Assembly: GCF_900100485.1 (NCBI RefSeq)
Contig: NZ_FNDH01000001.1
Span: forward strand, 152,970-216,969
Source of the DNA: Nitrosomonas sp. Nm132
Lineage (GTDB): Bacteria; Pseudomonadota; Gammaproteobacteria; Burkholderiales; Nitrosomonadaceae
DNA: 64,000 bases
Reading direction: 5' to 3'
The notes beneath the pieces were generated by a model that made no database searches, had not been told where the DNA came from, and saw only the letters and a list, made by a program, of their open reading frames with translations. Both the position numbers and the translations under genes were made by a program. This document shows, one piece after another, positions 48,890 to 58,965 of the stretch; positions within the stretch are counted from its first letter, which is position 1; each line of letters starts with the position of its first letter.

Positions 48890-50986
48890 TTATAGGACCG
48901 TAGCTGACTGCGAAGCTTTCTGAATTTGCAATGACTGGACAACGTTTTGCGGTAGTGAACCCGTCAAGTCGAGCTGACTATTAAAGCCAGTACAGAACTC
49001 AGCCACATCGAGTGTCCATGCATCCAATTCTGCATACCATTCGGTCAGTAATGCATCAGTCAACTCATTGGCAGGGTGCGCAAAATCTTGAGCAAGCTTA
49101 GCCAATGTTTTAGCCAGATTAGGCTTAGCTGGTAATACGCGTTGCAACTCTTCCGCCTGTTCTACCAGATCATCACATTTCCGACCACCGACCAATTGGA
49201 CCACTCCTTGACCAATCAGACGTACAATCTCTTCTGCACACTTAACCGAGTCCTCAAATTTGCGCTGAAACTTAAGTGCATTACGGTAATTGCGCTCGTT
49301 TGCAGCATCGAAGAAAGCCGTACCAATTTGTAATTGTTTTGCGCCAGCACACTCTCCGCCACCAAACTGGAATACTCTGAAATCATCACCTTGACCATGA
49401 TCACGTAGTACCGAGTGCACATCCTCTTGCTTAACCTCCACGATATCAGCCAGAAGTTCAGCAAAATAACCCTGACCTACCCGTCGCGTCCAGTTAAAAA
49501 ATGTTTCTCCCGCTTCACGGTCTGTAGCATACGCTGATCTTACTCGCTCCACTGCGACTTCAACGCGTGCACTCGGCACTGACGGACCTTTAAAAGCCAA
49601 ACCACCATTGGCCATGCCATTGCCACCGAAATACATCTGATAGTGAGGTATCAACTTACCGTACATGCGCTTGCCTTCACCATAAATCCCAATATCACCA
49701 CTTTCCGGTTGAGCGCAGCCATTGTGGCAGCCTGAGACACGGATACGCAAGTCATCGTTCCCTCCCCATAATTTACCTCCGAGAGTCGGACTGGAAGTGA
49801 TTCCCAAGCGACATGTGGAAGTTCCTGGGCAAGCCACTACATTATCGCCCGCCTTAGGTAAACCTAAGCCAAGGACTGCTAATGCAGACTGAATAGCCGC
49901 AATATTCTCTTGTGGCACATTAACTAGCATCAGATTCTGATCCTGGGTGGTACGGATCTCGCTCAAGCCATACTGCTCCAGTATCCCAGCGATTCCTCGC
50001 ATCTGCGCTACGGTCAACTGTCCGAGTCGCACACTGACCGGTACCACAAATAGCCCTGACTGCTTTTGCGCAAATAGTGCGCGGGGCGCACCAGGACCAG
50101 GTACTTCACTATCCACACCGCCAGTCCATACACCTTTGGGATAATCCTGATCAGCCAGCGCTTCCTTGACACGCACAAGCTCTTCACGATATTTCTCAAT
50201 AAACCCGTCAACGCCGAATTTATCGACCAGAAACTTGATACGTGATTTAGCGCGCTTAGCTCGATCAGAATACTTATTGTGCAACGTGAGCACAGCTTCT
50301 ATCACCAACAACAAGTCTTTTTCTTCGATGAACGGCTCAACCACAATTGCCTCATGAGGTTTATGTCCCAGCCCCCCGGCTACCAGCACTTTGAAACCAA
50401 AGCGCGTTCCTTGCCTGACTGCAACCACACCCAGATCATGGATCATACCCTGCGCGCAGTCCGATTCACAACCTGAAAAACTGATTTTGAATTTGCGCGG
50501 CATCAACTGATTCAAAGGCTTACGCAGAAAATGCCTGACAACTCCTTTGAGATGCTCACTGATGTCGGTATGCTCACGTGAACAGACTCCCGCCAGGGGG
50601 CAAGCCGTTACATTACGTATCGTGTTCCCGCACGCTTCACGGGTTGTCAGCTTACCTTTTGCCAGATGACGCATCACAGCCGGTGTATCCGTTAGTGGCA
50701 CATAGTGCAATTGAATATCCTGCCGAGTAGTAATATGTGCTTCACCATGCTGCGCATATTCTTCCAGCGCATCAGCAATCGCATTTAGCTGCACCGGTAT
50801 CAGCCGCCCACCAGGGATCTTGATACGCACCATATTGACACCTTCCTGACGCTGCCCATAAATCCCCATTTGCAGCCGGGTAGCGGTAAAGCGATCGACA
50901 TCCATACGCTGCGCACGAAAATCCTGCAATGATTGATCGTATGCGTCGATTTCCTCATCATTCGCGAGATCGGTTAAATAATCCAT
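48890..50986 (-). CDS. cysI: Sulfite reductase, siroheme [4Fe-4S] protein
   Basis: The 698-aa protein belongs to the nitrite/sulfite reductase hemoprotein family. Cluster/siroheme cysteines are in CPGTSTCRLG and SGCHNGCAQPESGDIGIYG, and CPLAGVCSREH is in the first half-repeat. Two ferredoxin-like half domains are present, followed by an extra C-terminal segment of about 130 residues (after FQFGGGECAG) that I could not assign. ATG 50986 is chosen because MDYLTDLANDEEID follows a purine-rich site; an upstream in-frame ATG at 51055 would overlap the promoter. No flavoprotein CysJ follows, so ferredoxin or another donor is inferred. Confidence 0.92.
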   Translation of the reverse strand: MDYLTDLANDEEIDAYDQSLQDFRAQRMDVDRFTATRLQMGIYGQRQEGVNMVRIKIPGGRLIPVQLNAIADALEEYAQHGEAHITTRQDIQLHYVPLTDTPAVMRHLAKGKLTTREACGNTIRNVTACPLAGVCSREHTDISEHLKGVVRHFLRKPLNQLMPRKFKISFSGCESDCAQGMIHDLGVVAVRQGTRFGFKVLVAGGLGHKPHEAIVVEPFIEEKDLLLVIEAVLTLHNKYSDRAKRAKSRIKFLVDKFGVDGFIEKYREELVRVKEALADQDYPKGVWTGGVDSEVPGPGAPRALFAQKQSGLFVVPVSVRLGQLTVAQMRGIAGILEQYGLSEIRTTQDQNLMLVNVPQENIAAIQSALAVLGLGLPKAGDNVVACPGTSTCRLGITSSPTLGGKLWGGNDDLRIRVSGCHNGCAQPESGDIGIYGEGKRMYGKLIPHYQMYFGGNGMANGGLAFKGPSVPSARVEVAVERVRSAYATDREAGETFFNWTRRVGQGYFAELLADIVEVKQEDVHSVLRDHGQGDDFRVFQFGGGECAGAKQLQIGTAFFDAANERNYRNALKFQRKFEDSVKCAEEIVRLIGQGVVQLVGGRKCDDLVEQAEELQRVLPAKPNLAKTLAKLAQDFAHPANELTDALLTEWYAELDAWTLDVAEFCTGFNSQLDLTGSLPQNVVQSLQIQKASQSATVL

Positions 50987-51344
50987 CCTCTTTCTTCTCT
51001 CCGTAGTTTTTTTACCACACCAGCTTTCAGCCAATGAGGATAAAAATATTAACAATTTTATTGCTATTTTATCCGATATCTACCTGCTGGCGTTAGTTGT
51101 TATCAATACCCTTACCCTTCAGAAAGGAAGATAGTGTCAAACAGATAAGCACCAAGCCACTTTTATGTTATTTGCCACCCCGCACAACTGGTGTTTCACT
51201 TGCGAAATGTTGATCCTCTATGCACATATATGCACTTACTTACAAGATCACCTGCTTAAAAAAGCGTATCATAGCTGCACTGTTATATATCTCAAAATAA
51301 TATTAAATTAGATTAATATAACTTTTTATTATAAATAACACTTC
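50987..51344. other. Divergent cysI-cysB control region
   Basis: This 358-bp AT-rich region lies between the divergent cysI operon and cysB, where CysB-binding sites are expected. I see no motif definite enough to call. The stretch immediately before cysB (51290-51340) is almost pure A/T. Confidence 0.4.
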
Positions 51345-52304
51345 ATGAAACTACAACAACTACGCTACTTATGTGAAATTGCCAATCAAAATCTGAATTT
51401 GTCCAAAACAGCCGAGAGTCTGCATACATCACAGCCAGGAATCAGTCGGCAAATTCAGCTTCTTGAGGAAGAGTTAGGCGTGGATATTTTTGTTCGCAAT
51501 GGCAAGCGTATTGTGAAAATAACTCCGCCAGGACAGGCCATTATCGAAATTGCTGAAAGAATGCTCAGAGACGCAGAAAACCTGAAGCAAATTGGCCAGG
51601 AATTCAGCGACAAGGCGAGCGGCACGCTGGTGATTGCTACGACCCATACACAGGCACGTTATGCGCTTCCTCCTGTCATCAAACGCTTTGCCGAACGTTA
51701 TCCCAAGGTCAAACTCATTCTGCGCCAGGGCAGCCCCACCCAGATCTCGACTTTAGTTTCATCAGGTGAAGCTGATCTCGCGATTGCCACAGAAGCAATT
51801 GAGCTATTTCAAGAACTCGTCATGCTTCCCTGCTACCAATGGAATCGCAGTATCATTGCCCCCCCCAAACATCCCCTACTCAAGCAACATCCTCTGACCT
51901 TGGAAGCGATCGCTCAATACCCTATCATTACCTACGATTTCGCATTTACCGGTCGCTCAAAAATCAATCAGGCGTTTGAATCCAAAGGGTTGGCTCCGAA
52001 TGTGGTGCTTACTGCAATCGATGCTGACGTAATCAAAACCTATGTGGAGCTTGGTTTAGGTATTGGCATACTGGCGAAAATGGCTTTCGATCCGCAACGC
52101 GACAAACATCTCCGCGCAATTGACGCCGATCATCTGTTTGAATCCAGCACAACCCGAATCGGCATCAGTCGTAACAGCTATATTCGCTGTTATGTCTATG
52201 ACTTCATCGAAATGTTTGCTCCCCACCTCGACCAGGCGACGGTTAAAGCCGCCATGAAAATTAAGCATAAAATACCTGTGCAAGATTCACACGAGACAAT
52301 TTAA
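51345..52304 (+). CDS. cysB: LysR-type regulator of sulfur assimilation, CysB/Cbl-like
   Basis: The N-terminal HTH is MKLQQLRYLCEIANQNLNLSKTAESLHTSQPGISRQIQ, close to CysB. The effector domain has the CysB-type stretch VIATTHTQARYALPPVIKRF, in which the Thr-Thr binds sulfate or the inducer N-acetylserine. The 319-aa length is that of CysB. It is divergent from cysIHDN, which it probably activates. An eight-C run (51859-51866) inside the gene could be prone to slippage. Confidence 0.93.
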   Translation: MKLQQLRYLCEIANQNLNLSKTAESLHTSQPGISRQIQLLEEELGVDIFVRNGKRIVKITPPGQAIIEIAERMLRDAENLKQIGQEFSDKASGTLVIATTHTQARYALPPVIKRFAERYPKVKLILRQGSPTQISTLVSSGEADLAIATEAIELFQELVMLPCYQWNRSIIAPPKHPLLKQHPLTLEAIAQYPIITYDFAFTGRSKINQAFESKGLAPNVVLTAIDADVIKTYVELGLGIGILAKMAFDPQRDKHLRAIDADHLFESSTTRIGISRNSYIRCYVYDFIEMFAPHLDQATVKAAMKIKHKIPVQDSHETI

Positions 52305-52361
52305 TAGATGAATGCTGCAACGCAGTCATTTTTCTCATGCAGGCAATTAATCAGTGCTTCC

Positions 52362-53654
52362 TTAATGGCCATTCCCTCTACTCAGATCAATATCAATGGC
52401 TGACACCAAACCGCCACGATTTCCCCATGCATTCCTGATGAAAGACACTACCTGAGCGACCTCTTCATCACGAATGATCTGCTGAAATGGTGGCATGCCG
52501 TAAGGCCTAGGATTTGCTGCGGTAGTAGGCGGATACCCTCCATTCAGCACACTGCGAATGACGTTAGTGGGTATTGTCATGGTCACACTGCGATTACCCG
52601 CCAGCGCAGGATAAATGCCTGGCGCGCCCTGACCCGATGTGCCGTGACATTCCTGGCAGTGTTTTTTATACAGCTTCTCGCCCTGCGCCAAGTACTGCCG
52701 AACATTTCTCGGCATTTCCGGATAACTCATTCTAGGCTGCGCCTCACTCTCGGGTAACGATTGCAGATAAACTGCCATAGCGCGCATGTCACCCTGTGAC
52801 AAATACTGCAAGCTTTGCCTGACAACGGTTCCCATCGGCCCCGACGTCGTTGCGCCACGGGATATGCCAGACAAAAGCAACTCAACGATCTCTTCAAGAG
52901 ACCAGTCCCTACTTCCTGCTTCCTGCTGGGAAGTCAGAGATGGTGCGTACCAGTTTGACCCCATAATTTGCCCGCCACCTACCGTATCGTCCTGACTAGC
53001 ACCCAGCACATTCCTAGCAGTATGACAGGCATTGCAATGGCCCAGTCCTTGCACCAGATACGCACCCCGATTCCATTCCTCGCTCTTGGTTTGATCCGGC
53101 TCATACGTTCCCTGTTTGAAAAAGAGTGTCCGCCAGATATACAAGAGCGGTCTATAGTTATAGGGAAAGCGGATTTCATGAGGTGGGTTGTATTGGGAAA
53201 CAGGCGGCACCGACTGAAGATAGGCAAAAATAAGGTTTGCGTCTTCACGTGTCACCTTGGTATATTCCGTAAAAGGAAAAGCAGGATAGAGGAGTCTGCC
53301 ATCACGTGACTTGCCCTCATGCATCGCTTTCCAGAAATCTTCTTCACTCCAGAGGCCGATGCCTGTTTCTTTATCCGACGTGATATTAGGTGTAACAAAC
53401 GTTCCAAATGACGTAGACAATCGACGTCCCCCGGAAAATGGCTGCCCTCCTTTGGCTGTATGGCACCCCAAACAATTCCCGACACGCGCGAGATATTCAC
53501 CCAGCGCCTGTCGTTGCTCAGATGAGCCTGATTTTTCTGAAGATGCGTTAACTGGCAGAGCATTCGAGGCTAACAACATGACCAGCAAATATCCGAGCAA
53601 TAAAAGGCTACGCTTCCATTCCCCAGCAATATGAAAAATCGCGCCTGGTTTCAT
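52362..53654 (-). CDS. Triheme cytochrome c, alcohol dehydrogenase-subunit type
   Basis: Three heme motifs are present: CLGCH (about 61-65), CNACH (about 207-211) and CQECH (about 333-337). The layout and RDGRLLYPAFPFTEYTKVTREDA match the membrane cytochrome c subunit of alcohol/gluconate-type dehydrogenases. The start is ATG 53654 (MKPGAIFHIAGEWKRSLLLL), with GGAGGG upstream and a signal helix; an in-frame start at 53762 lies in the preceding gene. It overlaps the diheme cytochrome gene by 4 bp. No dehydrogenase subunit is nearby, so the electron donor is unknown. Confidence 0.9.
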   Translation of the reverse strand: MKPGAIFHIAGEWKRSLLLLGYLLVMLLASNALPVNASSEKSGSSEQRQALGEYLARVGNCLGCHTAKGGQPFSGGRRLSTSFGTFVTPNITSDKETGIGLWSEEDFWKAMHEGKSRDGRLLYPAFPFTEYTKVTREDANLIFAYLQSVPPVSQYNPPHEIRFPYNYRPLLYIWRTLFFKQGTYEPDQTKSEEWNRGAYLVQGLGHCNACHTARNVLGASQDDTVGGGQIMGSNWYAPSLTSQQEAGSRDWSLEEIVELLLSGISRGATTSGPMGTVVRQSLQYLSQGDMRAMAVYLQSLPESEAQPRMSYPEMPRNVRQYLAQGEKLYKKHCQECHGTSGQGAPGIYPALAGNRSVTMTIPTNVIRSVLNGGYPPTTAANPRPYGMPPFQQIIRDEEVAQVVSFIRNAWGNRGGLVSAIDIDLSRGNGH

Positions 53655-54370
53655 TGAATCCCTCCATTTTCCAAGACGATACTCCTGCAGCGATGCGCCA
53701 ATTCCTGAGAGAGTGTGCCGGCTGGGCTTGGTTTTCCCGAAACAGGCTGAGCTGCCAGCCACATCGCAATCGCATTAGTTTCGTCATCAGTCAGTTTCTT
53801 GGCAATTTCAGACATACAATCAGAGAGCTGACCTCGCATCAATCCGCCATTGCGCCAACTTCCAAATTGAGCCGTAATGTAAGCATGAGGCAAGCCCAGC
53901 AAACCTGGGATAAAAGGCTCCGCACCCATCAGAGCTTCTCCATGGCATGCGCTACAAGCTGGGATATCACGCTTGGAATCTCCTGAACGAATAAGATTCT
54001 CTGCCAGTTTCATTTCTGATGGCAGCATGGCAACTGGCTCTGGCGATGGATAAGGTAAATTTAAAGTAGAAAAATACCGAGCGATTTCCAGCATGTACTC
54101 ATCCGACATATTCTCAAGCAAAATGGCCATCGGCTGATAATAACGTCGGCCATCCCTGAAATGACGTAGCTGGTTAAAGAGATATCCTTCCAGCTTACCC
54201 GCAATACGAGGATAATAAGCATCTCTACCACGCCTGTCCTCTGGGCCATGGCAAATCGTGCATGCCTTAACACGTTCGGCAAGCGTATCAGGAACACTGA
54301 CCAACGGTGTTTCTGCAGCACTTGCCAAGCAAGCAAAAAAAAGCAATATGATTAAAATAGAATGCTTCAT
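53651..54370 (-). CDS. Diheme cytochrome c (c4-like)
   Basis: The signal peptide MKHSILIILLFFACLASA leads a protein with two heme motifs, CTICH (37-41) and CSACH (139-143), the arrangement of cytochrome c4-like periplasmic electron carriers. ATG 54370 is chosen; an in-frame upstream ATG at 54481 would overlap the divergent DUF3293 gene. It is coupled to the triheme gene (4-bp overlap), so the two likely form one electron-transfer unit to a terminal oxidase. Confidence 0.88.
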   Translation of the reverse strand: MKHSILIILLFFACLASAAETPLVSVPDTLAERVKACTICHGPEDRRGRDAYYPRIAGKLEGYLFNQLRHFRDGRRYYQPMAILLENMSDEYMLEIARYFSTLNLPYPSPEPVAMLPSEMKLAENLIRSGDSKRDIPACSACHGEALMGAEPFIPGLLGLPHAYITAQFGSWRNGGLMRGQLSDCMSEIAKKLTDDETNAIAMWLAAQPVSGKPSPAGTLSQELAHRCRSIVLENGGIQ

Positions 54371-54423
54371 GTAGCAATCATTTTTATTAATAAAGGTAGT
54401 CTGTCGTCGGATCATTTTCTCCA

Positions 54424-54927
54424 ATGAAATTTCACGCACAAGCTTCTCTCCCGCATGGTTTGTCTCAATACAACAATACAATTATTCTGGACGAAAGTCT
54501 AAAGCAATCCGCAATTCCAGCCAAACTCATCCAATGCTATGTCGCAGCCCACTACCAGGTAAGGATAGGCCCAGACACGCTGACATTGCATATTGACCAG
54601 CATTGCGAACCCTTATCAAAGCCGATGCAAGAATATGGTACGCAGTGCGCCCTCTATATCACCGCCTACAATCCGCACAGCCAATCTCAACCTATAGAGA
54701 CAAATCTTACAGCTAGCAAGCAATTATGCGATCTATTATCCAGCCATTCCAGCCATATTTTTGCAGGCAAAAGTCTGGACCCGGCAGGCAAGTGGCCAGC
54801 AGAACCAAGCTTTCTGGCATTAGGTATCGATCTTGCCACCTCCAAGGCGCTCGGTAGACAATTTGATCAGAACGCCATCGTATGGATTGATTTTGATGCA
54901 ATTCCCAGACTGGTTTTGTTACGTTAA
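54424..54927 (+). CDS. DUF3293 family protein
   Basis: The 167-aa cytosolic protein has YITAYNPHSQ in the middle and DPAGKWPAEPSFLALGIDL followed by RQFDQNAIVWI at the C-terminus, which I recognise as the DUF3293 pattern (NP.S....N and the WPEE.sflv...grrygQnAivw motif). Function of this family is unknown. It is divergent from the cytochrome gene and converges with ftsH (7-bp gap). Confidence 0.75.
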   Translation: MKFHAQASLPHGLSQYNNTIILDESLKQSAIPAKLIQCYVAAHYQVRIGPDTLTLHIDQHCEPLSKPMQEYGTQCALYITAYNPHSQSQPIETNLTASKQLCDLLSSHSSHIFAGKSLDPAGKWPAEPSFLALGIDLATSKALGRQFDQNAIVWIDFDAIPRLVLLR

Positions 54928-54934
54928 AACGCCA

Positions 54935-56770
54935 CTAACTTGACACCTCCTGAACGATCGCCTGTTTCAATGCCGTTATCTGAGGCTGATTGAGCGTCTC
55001 AGTTTTAAGTAACTCATCAGCAGTCTGGTCCAGAAGCGCACGATTTTTGCGAAGGATGCTGATTGCGCGTTCAAGCGCCTGATCTACGAGAGCACGCACA
55101 GCCGTATCGATCTTGTTGGCGGTATCCTCGCTGTACTCACGGCTCTGCGGCATAGGAAAGCCCTGCTGCAAGAAAGCCGAGCGCTCACGATCATATGCCA
55201 CATTTCCCAGCGCATCACTCATGCCATAGCGCAATACCATAGCGCGCGCCATATCGGTCGCACGCACCAGATCATCCGATGCCCCGGTGGATACCTCATT
55301 GAATATCACCTGCTCGGCTGCCCGCCCACCGAGCAACACGGCCATTTTGTTTTCCAATTCCACCCGAGTCATCAGATAGCGATCTTCAGTCGGGCGTTGG
55401 ATGGTGTAACCCAGCGCGCCCACTCCCCGGGGTATGATCGACACCTTGTGCACTTCATCCGTACCGGGCAACGCCAGTGCCACCATGGCATGTCCCAGCT
55501 CATGAAATGCCACAATCTTACGTTCATTTGGATTAAGCAGGCGATTACGCTTTTCAAGACCGGCAACAATCCGTTCTATCGCATTATTAAAATCATCCAT
55601 CGTCACGGAAGCCGCCTTGCGTCGAGTGGCCAGCAAAGCGGCCTCATTGATCAAATTGGCTAGATCCGCGCCAGTAAATCCAGGGGTAAGTGCGGCAATC
55701 TGCTCCGGCTTCACATCCGTATTCAACTTCACTTTCTTCAGATGAACCGCTAGAATCTGTTCGCGCCCGATCTTGTCTGGGCGGTCCACCAGCACCTGAC
55801 GGTCAAAGCGCCCGGCACGCAGCAATGCAGCATCAAGGATTTCCGGACGATTCGTCGCAGCTAGCAATACGATTCCGCTTGAAGGATCAAACCCGTCGAG
55901 CTCTGCCAACAACTGATTCAGTGTTTGCTCCTTTTCGTCATGCCCCCCCCATGCATAAGCACCGCGCGCGCGCCCCAATGAATCGAGCTCATCGATAAAA
56001 ATGATAGCTGGCGCCATTTTCCGTGCTTGCTCGAAAAGATCACGCACTCTGGCTGCACCCACCCCGACAAACATCTCGACAAACTCTGCTCCAGAGATCG
56101 AAAAAAACGGCACCCCCGCTTCACCTGCCACCGCTCGGGCCAGCAATGTCTTACCAGTTCCGGGCGGCCCCACCAGCAGAACTCCCTTGGGCACTCTTCC
56201 ACCCAGCCGGCTATAGTCGGTTGGGTTCTTCAGAAAATTAATAATTTCGATGAGTTCTTCCTTGGCTTCATCGACCCCCGCCACATCAGCAAAGGTCACC
56301 GTGGTTTCTTTCTCGACATACACTTTGGCACGGCTCTTGCCAATCGACATCAAGCCACTGCTCATGCCCCCCCCCATACGGCGTATGATAAACAGCCAGA
56401 TGCCAACAAACACCAACATTGGCACAATCCAGGATAGCAAATCGCGCAACCAAGTGCTCTTGATAATCCCAGTATAAGTCACTTCATATTTGTCAAGGAT
56501 CTCTGCGAGTCCAGGCTCAACCCGTGTCGTGACAAACTCTTTAATCTCATCAGCACCGGTTTCTTTTAGCTTGCCATAAATTTGGTTTTCTGTAATGGCT
56601 ACCTCCGCAACCTTACCTTGTTCCAACAGCACCTGGAATCGGCTATAAGGAATCGGCTCAATCCGGGTATATTGCGTATAAAGATTCTGCAAAAACATCA
56701 TGGCAAGAATAGCAATGACGATGTACCAGAAATTGAACTGCACTCTCTTGTCCATTAAATTATTATCCAT
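54935..56770 (-). CDS. ftsH: ATP-dependent zinc metalloprotease FtsH
   Basis: FtsH is a membrane-anchored AAA+ protease. Two transmembrane helices (about 12-30 and 111-129) flank a periplasmic domain. Walker A is GPPGTGKT (201-208), Walker [12 protein letters not shown], the SRH region [20 protein letters not shown], and the zinc motif HELGH (423-427) with a distal Glu/Asp segment. The linker after the Walker B reads [13 protein letters not shown] instead of the usual glycine-rich version. Two poly-C/G runs of 8-9 bases lie in the gene (55943-55950 and 56367-56375). Many betaproteobacteria have a main ftsH by rlmE and folP; this copy is elsewhere, so it is probably a paralogue. Confidence 0.95.
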   Translation of the reverse strand: MDNNLMDKRVQFNFWYIVIAILAMMFLQNLYTQYTRIEPIPYSRFQVLLEQGKVAEVAITENQIYGKLKETGADEIKEFVTTRVEPGLAEILDKYEVTYTGIIKSTWLRDLLSWIVPMLVFVGIWLFIIRRMGGGMSSGLMSIGKSRAKVYVEKETTVTFADVAGVDEAKEELIEIINFLKNPTDYSRLGGRVPKGVLLVGPPGTGKTLLARAVAGEAGVPFFSISGAEFVEMFVGVGAARVRDLFEQARKMAPAIIFIDELDSLGRARGAYAWGGHDEKEQTLNQLLAELDGFDPSSGIVLLAATNRPEILDAALLRAGRFDRQVLVDRPDKIGREQILAVHLKKVKLNTDVKPEQIAALTPGFTGADLANLINEAALLATRRKAASVTMDDFNNAIERIVAGLEKRNRLLNPNERKIVAFHELGHAMVALALPGTDEVHKVSIIPRGVGALGYTIQRPTEDRYLMTRVELENKMAVLLGGRAAEQVIFNEVSTGASDDLVRATDMARAMVLRYGMSDALGNVAYDRERSAFLQQGFPMPQSREYSEDTANKIDTAVRALVDQALERAISILRKNRALLDQTADELLKTETLNQPQITALKQAIVQEVSS

Positions 56771-57515
56771 AAGACACTCCTTTCCTCATTGAGAAAATGA
56801 TTAAGAAATCATAAGAATCAGCTAAATAAGTTACAGGTCAGATTACTCCCAATCCATATATCTATGATCTTATCTTATGAGAATCAATCTTATCCATGCT
56901 TTTCAGAATGGAAAATACAAATCATGAGAAATAACGCTCGCTATCTGTAATAGCATGATGCGTTTAAGTTTGCCTCAATCTCTCCTAAGAAGTTAATTTT
57001 CTTGGATTATACCTAGGTATCTGGCACGGTTTATTATGCTAAAAATCAATTAATTATAAAAAATGAAAGAACCACCGGAAGTTTATCCTAATAGTTGTTA
57101 TTTTGACGTCATGGATTGCGTCATTCTGCAATCTAATTCAAGCTATCACTCCGCGTATGTCAGCTCCAGCACCGAGAGCGCCCCACCTAACTCTTACTGA
57201 TTCATCTTACAAGTCAATAGTTCACTGGCTGAGATTAGGCAACTTGCTATCTGGCCCCGAAGGTTCAACCGCCTCTCAGATACTTCAATTTAAACTAAAG
57301 TTCTTAAAAATTCGTGTCGATAATAAAGCTTGCGGGAAAAAGTCTCCTTCCCTTTAAATCCCCATGAGTCCCCCTGCTCTTTATATTTTTTAAGTAAGAA
57401 GCTCATCAGCGCCGGATTGTGAGAAGCAAGCAAAATAAGACAACTGAAGAGACGGCGAGGGAAAGAATTTGAGAAAAATTACGAATGTATATTAATTAAT
57501 ATGGAGATAAGTTAA
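56771..57515. other. Long intergenic region upstream of the RTX-like gene
   Basis: This 745-bp stretch lies between the divergent ftsH and RTX-like genes. A short frame at 57103-57357 (84 codons) shows MSAPAPRAPHLTLTD and resembles nothing firmly. A GGAG at 57501-57504 serves the 57516 start. No promoter motif is convincing. Confidence 0.45.
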
Positions 57516-58835
57516 ATGACAACAATACTTATAGGTGATCTCAGCGGAGGTTTTAGCCTTACTAGGAATAAAAGTGGCAAAAATCAAACATTGATTGGCA
57601 CGGATAATGATTCCATCAACATAATTTTTGGTGATGCTGTATTCATGTACGATCGCTCCAATGGGGGCCATGACACGTTGCAGGGGGGTGACAATAGCAG
57701 TGGAAACCTTATTAACGGCCTAGTTGGCGATGCCGCTGAAATGTTTGATTCCTCTAAAGGTGGCAATGACACTTTGCAGGGCGGTGACAACAGTGGTGGA
57801 ATTCTTATTAACGGTCTAGCCGGTGACGCGACCATGATGCACGACTCCTCCACAGGCGGCAATGACACTTTGCAGGGCGGTAACAACAGTGGCAAGATTC
57901 TTATTAATGGTCTATTCGGTGATGCTGCTCTGATGCTGGAATCTTCTAAAGGTGGCAATGACAAGTTGCAGGGCGGTAACAACGATGGTGGAATTCTTGT
58001 TGAGGGGCTAGCCGGTGACGCCGCTATGATGCTGGATTCTTCTAAAGGTGGCAATGACACGTTGCAGGGCGGTAACAACGACGGTGGAATTCTTGTTGAG
58101 GGGTTAGCCGGTGACGCTGCCATGATGTTAGGTTCTTCTAAAGGTGGCAATGACACGTTGCGGGGTGGCATCAACAGTGACGGGACTCTTGTTAATGTTC
58201 TTGTCGGCGATGCGGTTAATATGTTCGATCATTCTAAAGGCGGTAATGACACGTTATGGGGAAGTAACAACGATGGCACTGGAATTGTCATTAATCATCT
58301 CTACGGTGATGCTAGAAACATGAGCGATTCTGTCGAAGCCGGCAATGATCGTCTGATCAGTGGCAGCAACGCAACAGATCACATGTATGGCGATGCCAAA
58401 AATCTCATATCGAATGACACCGATATCTCTGACTTCACTGCTTCAGTTGTTGATACATTTGGAGTCAATCAAATTAACGCTTTCCTGCAATCAGGTGGAA
58501 GCGAATTTGAGTTCGACAGTCTCAATGACATTGTGAACAACTTACGTAACATTTTCGATAGTAATGACGATTCGATTTTAACCAGCCCCACAGCTGGTGG
58601 GGCTGATATCTTCGTCTTCAATGGTCACTTTGGAAACGATTTCATTTACGATTTTCGCCAATCGGATAGAGACAAAATCGAACTCAGTATAACTGGCGTA
58701 GATTCCTTCGACGATCTCGATATCAATGACGATGGAAGTGATACGACAATTACAGCCGAAGGGCATGGCACAGTCACCCTGGTAGGGCTTACCGGCGTAA
58801 ATTTAGCGGCAGAAAACTTTATTTTTTCATCCTAA
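57516..58835 (+). CDS. RTX-like repeat protein, probable type I secretion substrate
   Basis: The 439-aa protein has no signal peptide. Residues 50-274 are seven tandem 32-33-residue repeats (e.g. GGNDTLQGGNNDGGILVEGL and AGDAAMMLDSSK), preceded by one degenerate unit. GGNDTLQGG is a half RTX nonapeptide (consensus GGxGxDxLx). The C-terminus (residues 365-439) has ADIFVFNGHFGNDFIYDFRQ, DRDKIELSI and GVNLAAENFIF, like the secretion region of serralysin-type RTX exoproteins. It is acidic with many Asp. Probably exported by a type I system not in this window and bound to Ca2+ on the cell surface; no enzymatic domain seen. GGAG precedes the ATG. Confidence 0.85.
   Translation: MTTILIGDLSGGFSLTRNKSGKNQTLIGTDNDSINIIFGDAVFMYDRSNGGHDTLQGGDNSSGNLINGLVGDAAEMFDSSKGGNDTLQGGDNSGGILINGLAGDATMMHDSSTGGNDTLQGGNNSGKILINGLFGDAALMLESSKGGNDKLQGGNNDGGILVEGLAGDAAMMLDSSKGGNDTLQGGNNDGGILVEGLAGDAAMMLGSSKGGNDTLRGGINSDGTLVNVLVGDAVNMFDHSKGGNDTLWGSNNDGTGIVINHLYGDARNMSDSVEAGNDRLISGSNATDHMYGDAKNLISNDTDISDFTASVVDTFGVNQINAFLQSGGSEFEFDSLNDIVNNLRNIFDSNDDSILTSPTAGGADIFVFNGHFGNDFIYDFRQSDRDKIELSITGVDSFDDLDINDDGSDTTITAEGHGTVTLVGLTGVNLAAENFIFSS
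57663..58337 (+). repeat. Seven tandem 96-bp coding repeats
   Basis: Period 96 bp (32 codons; one unit of 33). Each unit begins GGCAATGACAC(G/T)TTGC-like and ends before the next. Units 4 and 5 are nearly identical at DNA level, indicating recent amplification or conversion; units 1, 6 and 7 are more diverged. Confidence 0.9.
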
Positions 58836-58965
58836 TTTTACTCACAAATACTGGGATTAGATCCAATCTGGCAGATATCTGGTCAACTTGATAACTGTCA
58901 GAGCGGATTTTTGATTTTCTAACAATACACTTTAAGCTCGGCTTGCTTATTTTCGTTGTGATCCC

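Noticed and set aside
57022..57039. TGGCACG...TATGC resembling a sigma54 promoter
   Set aside because: The distance between the GG and GC elements is about three bases too long for sigma54, so it is not credible.
57103..57357. 84-codon frame upstream of the RTX-like gene with MSAPAPRAPHLTLTD
   Set aside because: The start resembles the N-terminus of some IS630 transposases only weakly, has no ribosome-binding site, and the rest matches nothing. I left it as part of the intergenic region.
57663..58337. Tandem 96-bp repeats as a possible CRISPR or satellite
   Set aside because: The repeats are in frame, have no spacers, and encode RTX-like motifs, so they are protein repeats.
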